From Coriobacteriaceae bacterium AF45-21 (GTDB lineage Bacteria > Actinomycetota > Coriobacteriia > Coriobacteriales > Coriobacteriaceae): a DNA stretch of 61,997 bases. A program made the translations under genes and the position numbers. Shown here in pieces: positions 8,391 to 17,146 of this stretch; position 1 is the stretch's first letter; every line of letters starts with the position of its first letter. The DNA is taken from NCBI GenBank assembly GCA_027682925.1, contig JAQCYU010000013.1, positions 1 through 61,997 on the forward strand, written 5' to 3'. The notes beneath the pieces are model-generated. The model was not told the origin of the DNA and searched no databases. It worked only from the letters and a program-made list of their open reading frames with translations.

Positions 8391-8465
8391 CTACGACTCG
8401 GCCGTTCGGGTCAGGTAGGCTGGATTGAATTTGGTGAATGAGGGCGCCGTTGGCGCCCTCATTCT
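8391..8465 (-). repeat. Element C2: second copy of the box, hairpin next to araC stop
   Basis: The box repeats that of 8261-8335 almost exactly, but the hairpin is AATGAGGGCGCC/GGCGCCCTCATT (8437-8463), a perfect 12-bp stem. Read from the minus strand it begins right after the stop codon of the AraC-type gene, so it may also act as that gene's terminator, although the T-tract is poor. Confidence 0.7.
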
Positions 8466-9470
8466 TTATAAATGTTGGGAGCGCCAAGCGGTGGGGGTGG
8501 TGCCGGTGTGTTGCTTGAAGGCTTGGGCGAAGGCGGCCTGCTGAGGGTAGCCTAGACGCTCTGCCACCTGCGCTATCGTCAGCGAGCTGTCGGCCAAAAG
8601 GTCCTGTGCTCGCTCCATACGGCGTCTGCGAATGTAGGCGCCCAGGGACTCGCCAGTTTGGGCCTTAAAGGTGGCGCATAGTTTGGAGCGGCTTGTGTAG
8701 AGCCTCTCGGCCACCTCGTTGATACCCACGCGTCTGCCTTTGTCGAGCGTGCGCTCAATCATTGCCGTTGCTTCTTCGGCAATGGTCACGCTGACGCGTG
8801 TGTCTGCCGCCTGCTGCGCCTGCTTGTGGGCCGCGCGCGAACAGGCGAGCTCCGCGACCATGGTCTCCACGATGCCCTGCATATAGACGTGTCCGCCTGC
8901 GGTGCGGGCGCGGTCCTCGTTAATCCGGCGCAACGTGTGGCAGATGGCAGACGTCGCCTCCTCGTGCCATGGTTCGGCAAACGCCTCAAAGACCCCTGCG
9001 AACTCGGTGGGATAGCGGTGCTCCAGCTCGTCAAAATATCCAGGCAAAAAGAGCACCGAGCGCGAGTGATAGAGCCGCCCTGCAAACAGTGGGCTTAACT
9101 CCTCGCCACAGTTATCTTGGATAAAGCTGCACACGGCATTGTTTGGCCACGGTCCATGCAGGGGTTTAAGGTTCGCAGGCGTTATGCCGGCTTCGGGCAT
9201 GCACATGAGCGTGGGCGCGCTGACCTCGCTCACGCACGCGTACGGTTCGGGTGTGTATTCGGCCAGGTACATATCGTGCGTCGGGGTAATGTAATGCTCC
9301 ATAACGATGCAGGCGGGGGAGAGGGGCATGATCCATGCGCGTCCGTGCGCCCGATCGTTTGCCACCTCGCCGGTAAAGACGGCGCCCTTGCCGGTAAGCT
9401 CCAGGCCAAACTGCTCAAACTGCGGTGCGTAGAGCTCGGTTATGTCGGTCGCTGCCCGCCGTATTTGCAA
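8466..9470 (-). CDS. AraC-family transcriptional regulator
   Basis: This 334-residue protein has a C-terminal double helix-turn-helix domain (about residues 235-332), including INEVAERLYTSRSKLCATFK and the family signature LTIAQVAERLGYPQQAAFAQAFKQHTGTTP. The N-terminal two thirds is an unassigned sensing domain. The start is a TTG at 9470 preceded by AAAGGAAAGGGACGCTT. It diverges from an ABC-exporter-fold pair, the arrangement of PchR/YbtA-type regulators that control siderophore or iron-uptake transporters, so it probably controls those genes. That ligand assignment is an inference. Confidence 0.9.
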   Translation of the reverse strand: MQIRRAATDITELYAPQFEQFGLELTGKGAVFTGEVANDRAHGRAWIMPLSPACIVMEHYITPTHDMYLAEYTPEPYACVSEVSAPTLMCMPEAGITPANLKPLHGPWPNNAVCSFIQDNCGEELSPLFAGRLYHSRSVLFLPGYFDELEHRYPTEFAGVFEAFAEPWHEEATSAICHTLRRINEDRARTAGGHVYMQGIVETMVAELACSRAAHKQAQQAADTRVSVTIAEEATAMIERTLDKGRRVGINEVAERLYTSRSKLCATFKAQTGESLGAYIRRRRMERAQDLLADSSLTIAQVAERLGYPQQAAFAQAFKQHTGTTPTAWRSQHL

Positions 9471-9513
9471 AAGCGTCCCTTTCCTTTGCAGAAACGTCCA
9501 CGCCTGGCTCGAT

Positions 9514-9531
9514 TGTGAGCCATGGCTAACA
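9514..9531. promoter_or_regulatory. Near-palindromic operator, DtxR-like half-sites
   Basis: TGTGAGCCATGGCTAACA is a dyad with one mismatched pair. It lies between the divergent araC-type gene and the ABC genes. The same core, AGCCATGGCT with GTTAG/CTRAC flanks, recurs at 13234-13253. The half-site GGTTAGCC resembles that of DtxR/IdeR boxes, but the spacing differs from the classic box. Confidence 0.55.
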
Positions 9532-9584
9532 CATCAATGATAAGTTCATTACGGTTAACTCTCAAGCCGTTAGAAAGGAATCTC

Positions 9585-11408
9585 ATGGCAAAGGGATCAA
9601 AAAGGGAAGGTGGAGGTATCGGCGAGCTACTTGCATATGCCGGCGACCGCAAATTCCTAACATATTTGGGCATGGCCCTCTCGGCGCTCTCGCAGCTGCT
9701 GAGCTTTGGCCCGTACGTGTGCATTTGGCTTGTCGCGCGCGATCTGATCGCCGTGGCGCCTAACTGGAGCGAAGCCTGCGGCATCGCGACGTATGGCTGG
9801 TGGGCCGTGGGGTTTGCGCTGGCAAGCATCGTGGTCTATTTCGTGGGGCTCATGTGCACGCACCTGTCTGCGTTTCGCTGCGCGTCCAATATTCGCAAGA
9901 CTACGAGCGAGCACCTGCTTAAGCTGCCGCTTGGCTACTTTGACACACACGCCACCGGTGAGCTGCGCCGTATCGTAGACGGATGCGCCGCCTCCACCGA
10001 GACCCTGCTCGCGCACATGCTACCCGATATCGCCGGCGCCACCGCCATGGTCGCAGGTCTGCTCGTGCTGCTTTTCGCCCTCGATTGGCGCTTGGGCGCG
10101 GCATGCCTTATCTCGGTCGCCGTTTCGCTTGGCGCCATGGCCACCATGATGAGCGGCAAGGGCGCCGAGTTCATGAAGGCCTACATGGGCGCGCTGGTCA
10201 AGATGAACAAGACCGGTACCGAATACGTACGCGGCATTCCCGTGGTCAAGGTGTTTCAGCAGACGGTCTATTCCTTTAAGGCGTTCCACGACGCGATCGC
10301 CGAATACGCCGACATGGCACAAAGCTATGCGGGCACGTTTTGCCGAGGTCCGCAGGTACTCAACCTTGCCGCGCTCAATGGTCTTGTGACATTCCTGTTG
10401 CCCGTGGCGTTGCTGTTGGCGCCGGGCGAGACGGACTTCGCGCATTTTATGGCCAACTTCACGTTTTACGCGATGTTTTCGGCCGTGGTGCCGACGGCCA
10501 TGACCAAGCTCATGTTTGTGGGCGAGGCCTCTCAGATGAGTGCCGATTCGCTGGCGCGCATCCGAAGCGTTATGGATTCCAAGCAGCTCTCCGTGCCTGC
10601 CCAGCCCAAGCACCCTGCTGGCAGCGATGTGCGCTTTGAGGACGTGAGCTTTACGTACGAGGGTGCCGAAGCACCTGCCGTCAACCATGTGAGCTTTAGC
10701 GTTTCTGCAGGTAGCACCCTCGCGTTGGTGGGTCCCTCTGGCGGCGGTAAGTCAACCTGTGCCAGTCTGATCCCGCGTTTTTGGGATGTTTCCGCAGGTC
10801 GTGTGCTCGTAGGCGGTGTAGACGTTCGCGACATGGATCCGCACGAGCTTATGGACCAGGTCGCCTTTGTGTTTCAGACCAACCAGCTGTTCCGGCAAAC
10901 ACTTGCCGATAACGTGCGTGCCTCCAAGCCTACAGCTACTGACGACGAAGTGCGCGCGGCCCTCTCCGCGGCCCAGTGCGACGATATCGTGGCCAAGCTC
11001 CCGCAGGGCATCGACACCATGCTCGGCGCCGGCGGGGCGTACCTTTCGGGCGGCGAGGTCCAGCGCGTGGCACTCGCCCGCGCAATCCTTAAGGACGCGC
11101 CCATCGTGGTGCTCGATGAGGCCACAGCGTTTGCCGACCCCGAGAACGAGGCGCTCATCCAGCGTGCCTTTAGCAAACTGGCGGCGGGTCGCACAGTCAT
11201 TATGATCGCGCACCGGCTTTCGACCGTGGTGGGGGCCGACAAGATCGTGGTGCTCAACCAAGGTAGCGTGCAGGAGACTGGCACCCATGCCGAGTTGCTG
11301 TCCCAAGAGGGTCTGTATGCCAAGATGTGGGCCGAATACGAACAGGCCGCGAGCTGGAAGATCACCGCTGCCGCGGATGCCGCCGTCACGAAGGGAGGCG
11401 AGGCCTAA
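9585..11408 (+). CDS. ABC transporter, fused permease-ATPase (IrtA/YbtP-like), first subunit
   Basis: This protein of about 607 residues has an N-terminal six-helix exporter-type membrane domain and a C-terminal ATPase: Walker A GPSGGGKST, signature LSGGE and Walker B IVVLDEATA. I start it at ATG 9585 (AAAGGA upstream), because an earlier ATG lies inside the operator palindrome. The next gene encodes a matching half-transporter starting at the next base, so they should form a heterodimer. Pairs next to AraC regulators resemble IrtAB and YbtPQ, which import ferric siderophores despite an exporter fold. Drug export is the main alternative. Confidence 0.9.
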   Translation: MAKGSKREGGGIGELLAYAGDRKFLTYLGMALSALSQLLSFGPYVCIWLVARDLIAVAPNWSEACGIATYGWWAVGFALASIVVYFVGLMCTHLSAFRCASNIRKTTSEHLLKLPLGYFDTHATGELRRIVDGCAASTETLLAHMLPDIAGATAMVAGLLVLLFALDWRLGAACLISVAVSLGAMATMMSGKGAEFMKAYMGALVKMNKTGTEYVRGIPVVKVFQQTVYSFKAFHDAIAEYADMAQSYAGTFCRGPQVLNLAALNGLVTFLLPVALLLAPGETDFAHFMANFTFYAMFSAVVPTAMTKLMFVGEASQMSADSLARIRSVMDSKQLSVPAQPKHPAGSDVRFEDVSFTYEGAEAPAVNHVSFSVSAGSTLALVGPSGGGKSTCASLIPRFWDVSAGRVLVGGVDVRDMDPHELMDQVAFVFQTNQLFRQTLADNVRASKPTATDDEVRAALSAAQCDDIVAKLPQGIDTMLGAGGAYLSGGEVQRVALARAILKDAPIVVLDEATAFADPENEALIQRAFSKLAAGRTVIMIAHRLSTVVGADKIVVLNQGSVQETGTHAELLSQEGLYAKMWAEYEQAASWKITAAADAAVTKGGEA

Positions 11409-13166
11409 ATGTTCGCCTCATTCCAAAAGAAGTATTTCCTATCCGATAAAGGCGTCGCCGGCGTAAAACGCGGCATTTTCTGGACCGCGCTCACCAATCT
11501 CATTACCATGGCCGGCATGGGCTTATTGTTCCTGGTCATGGCCGGTTTTGTCGAACATCTCGCCACCGGTGCCGACCTGCCGGATGCCCTGCCGATTGTG
11601 GGCGGCCTCCTGGTCTTTTTCGTGTTGCTCTTTGCCTCTAACTGGCAGCAGTATTACTACACCTACTGCATCTTTTACGAGGAGTGCGGCAAGCAGCGTA
11701 TGGAGATCGCCGAGCGCTTGCGCAAGCTGCCGCTGTCGTTTTTTGGCCGTCGTGATCTGGCCGATTTAACCGAGACCATTATGGGCGACGTCCAGGCCAT
11801 GGAGCACGCCTACAGCCACGTGCTGGGAGAGCTTTGGGGTGCCATCATCGCAAGCGTCATTGTGTTCGTGGCGTCGCTGTTCTTTTGCTGGCAGCTGGCG
11901 ATTGCGGCGTTTTGGAGCGTTCCCGTGGCCTTTGCCGTGCTGTATCTGACGCGCGGCCCCATGATCCCGGTGTTCGACCATGTGCGTGCCGAGAAGGTCA
12001 AGGTTACCGAGGCGATCCAGGAGACGCTCGACTGCGTGCGCGAGATCCGCGCCACCAACCAGGAGGCTCATTATCTTGAGGGGCTCAACGCCGTGATCGA
12101 TGCCGAGGAGCGCGAGACCACCAAGGGCGAGCTCGCCAATGGGCTTTTGGTCAACTCCGCCTTTGCCATCCTGCGCCTGGGGATTGCCACCACGTTGGTC
12201 ACGGGCGCTGCGATGGTCGCCTCCGGCCAGGTCGACTTTTTGTTGATGTTTGCCTTCCTGCTTATGGTGAGCCGCATCTATGCGCCCTTTGATCAGGCGC
12301 TGATGCTGATGTCCGAGCTGTTTGCCGCCGAGTCGTCGGCCAAGCGCATGCGTTCCATCATGGAAGAGCCCGTGGCGCGGGGCAGCGAGCAGTTTGAGCC
12401 CGTAGGCCACGATGTGGTGTTCAATCACGTGGCATTTGGCTATGGTGCGGGCGAGGACGGCCGCGCCGGCGAGAAAGTTCTTACCGATGTGAGCTTTACC
12501 GCCAAGGAAGGCGAGGTCACGGCACTGGTCGGTCCTTCGGGCTCCGGTAAGTCTACGGTGAGCCGCCTGGCCGCGCGCTTTTGGGATGCCACCGCGGGCA
12601 CGGTCACCGTGGGCGGCGTGGATGTTGCGAGCGTGGATCCCGAGGTGCTGCTGCGCGACTACGCCATTGTGTTCCAAGACGTGCTACTCTTTGACGACAC
12701 GGTGATGGGAAACATCCGCCTCGGGCGTCGTGGCGCCACCGATGAGCAAGTGCTTGCGGCTGCGCGTGCCGCCAACTGCGACGAGTTTGTGAGCCGCATG
12801 CCGCAGGGCTACAACACCATGATCGGCGAGAACGGCTCCAAGCTGTCCGGCGGCGAGCGCCAGCGCATCTCCATCGCCCGTGCGCTGCTCAAAGATGCGC
12901 CGATCGTGCTGTTGGACGAGGCGACGGCGAGCTTGGATGTGGAGAACGAGACCGTGGTTCAGCAGGCGCTCTCCCGTCTGCTTGCAGGTAAGACGGTTAT
13001 CGTTATTGCCCACCGTATGCGTACGGTGGAAAATGCCGACAAAATCGTTGTACTCATGGATGGTGTGGTTGCCGAGCAGGGCACTCCGGCGCAGCTCAAG
13101 GCGGCAGGTGGAGAATTCGCCCGCATGGTGGCGCTGCAAAAGGAAGCAGCTACCTGGCAGTTGTAA
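11409..13166 (+). CDS. ABC transporter, fused permease-ATPase, second subunit
   Basis: This 585-residue partner of the preceding gene begins directly after its TAA. The membrane domain covers about residues 20-310. The ATPase has GPSGSGKST, a canonical LSGGERQR signature and IVLLDEATAS. In the partner the signature reads LSGGEVQR and the Walker B is followed by Ala-Phe, so the two ATP sites may be unequal, as in many heterodimeric exporters. Transcription is coupled, and a REP-like hairpin follows the stop codon. Confidence 0.9.
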   Translation: MFASFQKKYFLSDKGVAGVKRGIFWTALTNLITMAGMGLLFLVMAGFVEHLATGADLPDALPIVGGLLVFFVLLFASNWQQYYYTYCIFYEECGKQRMEIAERLRKLPLSFFGRRDLADLTETIMGDVQAMEHAYSHVLGELWGAIIASVIVFVASLFFCWQLAIAAFWSVPVAFAVLYLTRGPMIPVFDHVRAEKVKVTEAIQETLDCVREIRATNQEAHYLEGLNAVIDAEERETTKGELANGLLVNSAFAILRLGIATTLVTGAAMVASGQVDFLLMFAFLLMVSRIYAPFDQALMLMSELFAAESSAKRMRSIMEEPVARGSEQFEPVGHDVVFNHVAFGYGAGEDGRAGEKVLTDVSFTAKEGEVTALVGPSGSGKSTVSRLAARFWDATAGTVTVGGVDVASVDPEVLLRDYAIVFQDVLLFDDTVMGNIRLGRRGATDEQVLAAARAANCDEFVSRMPQGYNTMIGENGSKLSGGERQRISIARALLKDAPIVLLDEATASLDVENETVVQQALSRLLAGKTVIVIAHRMRTVENADKIVVLMDGVVAEQGTPAQLKAAGGEFARMVALQKEAATWQL

Positions 13167-13171
13167 GAAGG

Positions 13172-13197
13172 GGCAAAGGGACAGTCCCTTTGTCACA
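13172..13197. repeat. REP-like palindrome, AAAGGGACAGTCCCTTT
   Basis: AAAGGGA and TCCCTTT pair around CAG right after the ABC operon. The core GGGACAG is shared with the hairpins at 4328, 38403 and 48297. It could also act as a weak terminator. Confidence 0.6.
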
Positions 13198-13233
13198 TTG
13201 ACAATCGGTTACTCCGCATCGTTAATTTTCAAA

Positions 13234-13253
13234 AGGTTAGCCATGGCTGACCT
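13234..13253. promoter_or_regulatory. Second copy of the AGCCATGGCT operator
   Basis: AGGTTAGCCATGGCTGACCT is a 20-base dyad with one mismatched pair. It shares GTTAGCCATGGCT (reverse complement) with the site at 9514-9531. It precedes the anchored-protein/P-type-ATPase unit by about 110 bases, so both transcription units may answer to one metal-responsive regulator. Confidence 0.55.
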
Positions 13254-13361
13254 AGATAGTTAGATAAAATTGAGATATTTCAAAAGCGTGCTCGAGCAAA
13301 CTTGTTTACTCGGGTGCTGAGGCACCATGCCGCGTCCAATGCGGCAAAAGGGAGAGACATC

Positions 13362-13607
13362 ATGAAGAAGTCCACGTTCAACACCCTGCTTGTTGGTGGC
13401 GGTTTTCTGCTTGGTACGGCTGGCATCAAGCTGCTTACCAGCGCTCCGGTAAAGAATGCCTGCGTGCAGGGTATCGCGTGCGGCATGCGCATCAAGAATG
13501 GCTACCAGGACATGGTCGAGCAGGCCAAGGCTAATGTCGACGACATGGTTGCCGAGGCGGCCTACATCACCCAGAGCGAGGCCGCTGCGGACAAGGCAGC
13601 CGAGTAG
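13362..13607 (+). CDS. Small N-anchored protein of the DUF6110 type
   Basis: The 81-residue product begins MKKSTFNTLLVGGGFLLGTAGIK, a hydrophobic anchor, then has a Cys pair (NACVQGIACGM) and an acidic helical tail. AGGGAGA precedes ATG 13362. The gene lies 18 bases before a heavy-metal P-type ATPase, a pairing I associate with DUF6110 proteins; a metal-handoff role is an inference from the cysteines and context. I am fairly sure it is a gene, less sure of the family name. Confidence 0.75.
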   Translation: MKKSTFNTLLVGGGFLLGTAGIKLLTSAPVKNACVQGIACGMRIKNGYQDMVEQAKANVDDMVAEAAYITQSEAAADKAAE

Positions 13608-13625
13608 CACTCCCAGGCACAAACT

Positions 13626-15700
13626 ATGAGATTCTCGATTATCAGCGAGATCCCCGGCAGGACCGCCTCCAGTTGGCGGGTCCTGTGCCAGAGAGCGATC
13701 TCGATGCGCTTCTAAAGCTCAGTGGCGAAATCGATGGCGTGCGCAAGGTGCGCGTCTACGGCCGCATCGGCCAGATGGCGCTCGAATATGACGAGCAGCG
13801 TCGTGCAGGCGTGCTCGATGCTCTGGGCGCACTCGACGCCCAGGCCATTGCCGACGCAAAGACGGGTTACGTGATGCAGCTTGAGCCACGCAAGCACAAG
13901 CTCGTTATGGATCTTGCCACACTCATCGGCGCCCACTATGCGCGCCGATGGTTTTTGCCCACGCCCCTGCGTGCGGTGTTTGTCGTAGCCGGTTACATGA
14001 CCTTTTTGCGCGCCGCCCTTCATGAGCTGGCGCAGCCACGCCTGACCGTTCCTGTGCTCGACGCTTCGGCCATCGGCATTTCGTTCGTCAAACGCGACGT
14101 CGACACCGCGGGCCAGACGATGTTCCTGCTCAACGTGGGCGAGCTGCTCGAGGACTACACCCGCGCCATGAGCGAAAACGAGCTCATCAACTCGCTGCTC
14201 GACGTGCCCGACAAGGCGCAAAAGGTTGTCGGCGACACCGAGGTGAGCGTTCCCGCCACCGAGCTTGAGCCCGGCGATCTGGTCGCCGTGCGTACTGGCA
14301 TGTCCATTTGTATCGATGGTGTTGTTGAGCAGGGGAGCGCTATGGTCAACCAGGCGACCCTGACCGGCGAGCCGCTTGCCGTCGAGCGCAGCGAAGGCGA
14401 CGACGTGTTCGCCGGAACCGTCGTGGAAGACGGTAGCATCTTGGTGCGCGTGCGCGCCAACACGGCTCAGACCAAGCTCCGCTCAATCGTCTCGCTCGTG
14501 CAGGCGGCCGACTCGCTCAAGTCCGAGGGCCAGTCGCACATGGAAGACCTCGCCAACAAGATCGTCCCGTGGAACTTCCTGCTCGCGGGCTTGGTTGCGT
14601 TCACCACGCGAAGCCTCATCAAGACCTCGGCGGCGCTGATGGTCGACTACTCGTGCGCACTCAAGCTCACGGGTTCCGTTGCCGTCATGACCGCTATGAG
14701 CGATGCTGCCAAGATGGGCGTCATGGTCAAGGGCGCGAAGTACTTTGAGTCGTTTGCCAAGGCCGATACCATTGTCTTTGATAAGACCGGCACGCTCACC
14801 GAGGCGCAGCCGCGTCTTACCTGTGTGCTCACCACCGATGGCTGGAGCGAGGACGAGATCCTGCGCCTTTCCGCTTGCTTGGAGGAACATTTTCCGCATC
14901 CGGTGGCGCGTGCCGTGGTCAATGCGGCACGTGAGCGCGGGCTCGAGCACCGCGAGCGCCATGCTGCCGTCGAGTACATCGTGGCGCACGGCATCGCTTC
15001 GTCCATCGAAGGGCGTCGCGCCATCATCGGCTCGGCACACTTTGTGTTTGAGGACGAGAGCGCGCAGCTCGATTCCGACATTAAGGAGCAAATCGAGTCC
15101 CAGATGCAGGCCCTGTCGCCGCTGTATCTGGCGGTCGACGGCACCGTTGTGGGCGTGCTCGGTATCGAGGACCCGCTTAAGCCCGGGGTCCGCGAGGCCA
15201 TCGCCGACCTGCATGCGCTGGGCGTCAAGCATGTCGTTATGCTCACGGGCGATTCCGAGCGCACGGCCGAGCGCATTGCGCGAGAGGCAGGGGTTGACGA
15301 GTTTAAGGCCGAGCTGCTGCCCGAGGACAAGTACGCGTATGTAGAGCGCATTAAGGGCGAGGGGCGCCACGTTGCCATGGTGGGCGACGGCGTTAACGAT
15401 TCGCCGGCACTCGGTTTGGCTGACGTGGGCCTGGCGATGGGTGGCGGAAGCGACATTGCCAAGGAGGTCGCAGACATCATCCTGACCGACACGGATCTGG
15501 CCGCGATCGTGCGCCTGCGCCGCATGAGCCAGGGCCTCGTTGATCGTTTGACGAGCTCCTATTCTAAGGTGATGCTCACCAACTCAGCGCTCCTGGCGCT
15601 GGGCATTACCGGCGCGATTACCCCGCAGGCGTCGTCGCTGCTGCACAATGGCTCGACGATTGCCTACAGCCTGAGCAACGCGAAGGCATATCTGCGCTAG
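13626..15700 (+). CDS. Heavy-metal P1B-type ATPase (apparent frameshift near the N-terminus)
   Basis: The protein is an ATP-driven metal transporter. It has phosphorylation motif DKTGTLTEAQP, the TGE loop TLTGEP, a His-Pro pair EEHFPHPVARAV and hinge MVGDGVNDSPAL. The usual CPC in the metal-binding helix is replaced by SCALK (YSCALKLTGS), so copper or zinc cannot be assumed. An iron or manganese role would suit the context. The N-terminus starts at ATG 13626 as MRFSIISEIPGR and continues one frame back as DRLQLAGPV, which rebuilds an HMA-like domain if one G is restored in GGCAGGACC (near 13660). Only about six membrane helices are evident. It follows the DUF6110-like gene. Confidence 0.88.
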
Positions 15701-15718
15701 CGCTTTTACTTGAGTTTA

Positions 15719-15766
15719 TGGCCTGCATTTGGACGGTGTTGCATCTGTCGGAATGCAGGCCTTTTG
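15719..15766 (+). terminator. Rho-independent terminator of the ATPase unit
   Basis: GGCCTGCATT pairs with AATGCAGGCC across a 26-base loop and is followed by TTTTGCG. It separates the ATPase from the toxin-antitoxin promoter. Confidence 0.75.
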
Positions 15767-15778
15767 CGTTTGACCATG

Positions 15779-15808
15779 TGCTAGCAGCAATATATAGTGA
15801 TGCTAGCA
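15779..15808. promoter_or_regulatory. Paired TGCTAGCA operator of the toxin-antitoxin operon
   Basis: The palindrome TGCTAGCA occurs at 15779-15786 and 15801-15808. The centres are 22 bases, about two helical turns, apart and flank TATATAGTGA, a possible -10 region. This fits cooperative autorepression by the antitoxin. Confidence 0.65.
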
Positions 15809-15838
15809 AAGATAGCAGAAGTCGAAGGTGAGGTTGAG

Positions 15839-16192
15839 ATGGGTGCTGTTGGCAGCATGGCGCAGGTGAATGTTCGCGTCGATCGTCAGGTCAAGGACCA
15901 TGCGGAGGAAGCGTTGCGGCTTTCGGGCGCCTCACTGCCCGAGCTCATCAAAAAGGTGGTGGCCAAGGTCGCGCAGGGTGGCGGGCAGTGCGAGGAAGTG
16001 CTTGCGGCCGTCGACGACCGGCAACAGGCCGTCGTGCCCGATACTCCGTTCGCCGCGTCGTGGGCAGCGGCAGACCGGCTTTACGCGGACCTGGGCATTG
16101 CTACGTCGCCCGTATCCGACGATCGCGATTGGGACACAATCTATTCCGAAGCCATGGACGAGCGCTATCGCCAAAAGGGGATGATCCTGTGA
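15839..16192 (+). CDS. RelB/DinJ-family antitoxin
   Basis: The product of about 117 residues has an N-terminal ribbon-helix-helix domain (MAQVNVRVDRQVKDHAEEAL, then LSGASLPELIKKVV) and a long C-terminal tail that would wrap the toxin. GGTGAGG precedes ATG 15839; an internal ATG at 15857 is an alternative start. It overlaps the toxin gene by four bases (GTGA), the coupling expected for a toxin-antitoxin pair. RelB/DinJ proteins bind operators such as the TGCTAGCA pair upstream. Confidence 0.85.
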   Translation: MGAVGSMAQVNVRVDRQVKDHAEEALRLSGASLPELIKKVVAKVAQGGGQCEEVLAAVDDRQQAVVPDTPFAASWAAADRLYADLGIATSPVSDDRDWDTIYSEAMDERYRQKGMIL

Positions 16193-16704
16193 GCGGGGCT
16201 CCCCTCAAGATCATGGTGGACGCCAACGTATGGGTTGATTCATTTTGCGTCGACCATGCCGAGTCGCTTGCCGCGCGTGCGTTTATCGGACGGGCTGCGG
16301 AATCTGGCGCAACGTTGCTCTTTCCGGTGCATATCGCCAAGGATGTACTGTATGTTGTCCAGCACGAGCTCAAGCGCAGGGTTATTGCTAAAAAAGGCTC
16401 GGTCGACGAAGCATCGGCACGAGCGATAGGCGATGCGGCGCTGGCGTTTGTTCGAAATATGACCGAAAACGCCACCGCCGTGGGCGCAGACGCATCCGAT
16501 TTGTGGTTGGCCGATAAGTATCTAACGCTTCATCATGATTACGAGGATAATTTGGTGTTGGCGGCATGCAGACGCGCTGGGGCAGATTACTTGGTAACTA
16601 ACGATCGCAAACTGCTCGAACATGCCGATCTTGCAGCAAAGACACCTCGTCAAATGATGCCGATTCTTACTTTGGCCGAACGCGGCGGGCGGGTGTCCCG
16701 CTAA
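16189..16704 (+). CDS. PIN-domain toxin (putative ribonuclease)
   Basis: The 171-residue protein starts at GTG 16189, overlapping the antitoxin stop. PIN acidic residues are visible: Asp in KIMVDANVW near residue 11, Asp in YEDNLVLAACRRAGADY, and Asp in LVTNDRKLL. PIN toxins cleave RNA using Mg2+ held by these residues. The partner upstream is of the RelB/DinJ type, an association that also occurs with RelE-fold toxins, but this sequence is clearly PIN-like. Confidence 0.87.
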   Translation: MSGAPLKIMVDANVWVDSFCVDHAESLAARAFIGRAAESGATLLFPVHIAKDVLYVVQHELKRRVIAKKGSVDEASARAIGDAALAFVRNMTENATAVGADASDLWLADKYLTLHHDYEDNLVLAACRRAGADYLVTNDRKLLEHADLAAKTPRQMMPILTLAERGGRVSR

Positions 16705-17146
16705 CGTAAACCTATATGTGCGTCCCCTGGAGCTCCGTCACCCCAAAGGGTGCACACTATTTTGCCATGGACTGCCTAATTTCTTAAATACGCCGCCCCT
16801 CTAGAAGCCTTCTCAGCCCTGTCGACTCGATATTTTGGGTCAGATGGTCGGAAATCTGTTTCGGAGATGTGCTTTGTTGGGGGAGCCTCCGATGGATTGA
16901 TGAGGCCAAGTGCTTCTAACCAAAGCGTTTATCTCGGCAAGTTCCAGGGACAGTTTACTTCTATCCTTTCGCCGGCTGGCTCCCAAATAACAAAGTTAGA
17001 GTGCTTGCGTACGGGTACATAAAGCGATACGCTAAAAGAAACATATGGAGGTTCATGATGCTATCAAGATTCGGAACCATATTTGGCAATAAGCGTCTTA
17101 GATGTGCTTAGTTGATGGAGCTGAATTTATTTTAGGAGCGAGCATT
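16705..17146. other. 442-base non-genic stretch with a possible leader ORF
   Basis: Composition shifts here from GC-rich to more AT-rich. I find no long ORF. A short reading frame at 17055-17111 (MMLSRFGTIFGNKRLRCA) has a good GGAGGTT site and ends 36 bases before the next gene, so it could be a leader peptide or a gene fragment. No tRNA or clear terminator was seen. Confidence 0.4.
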
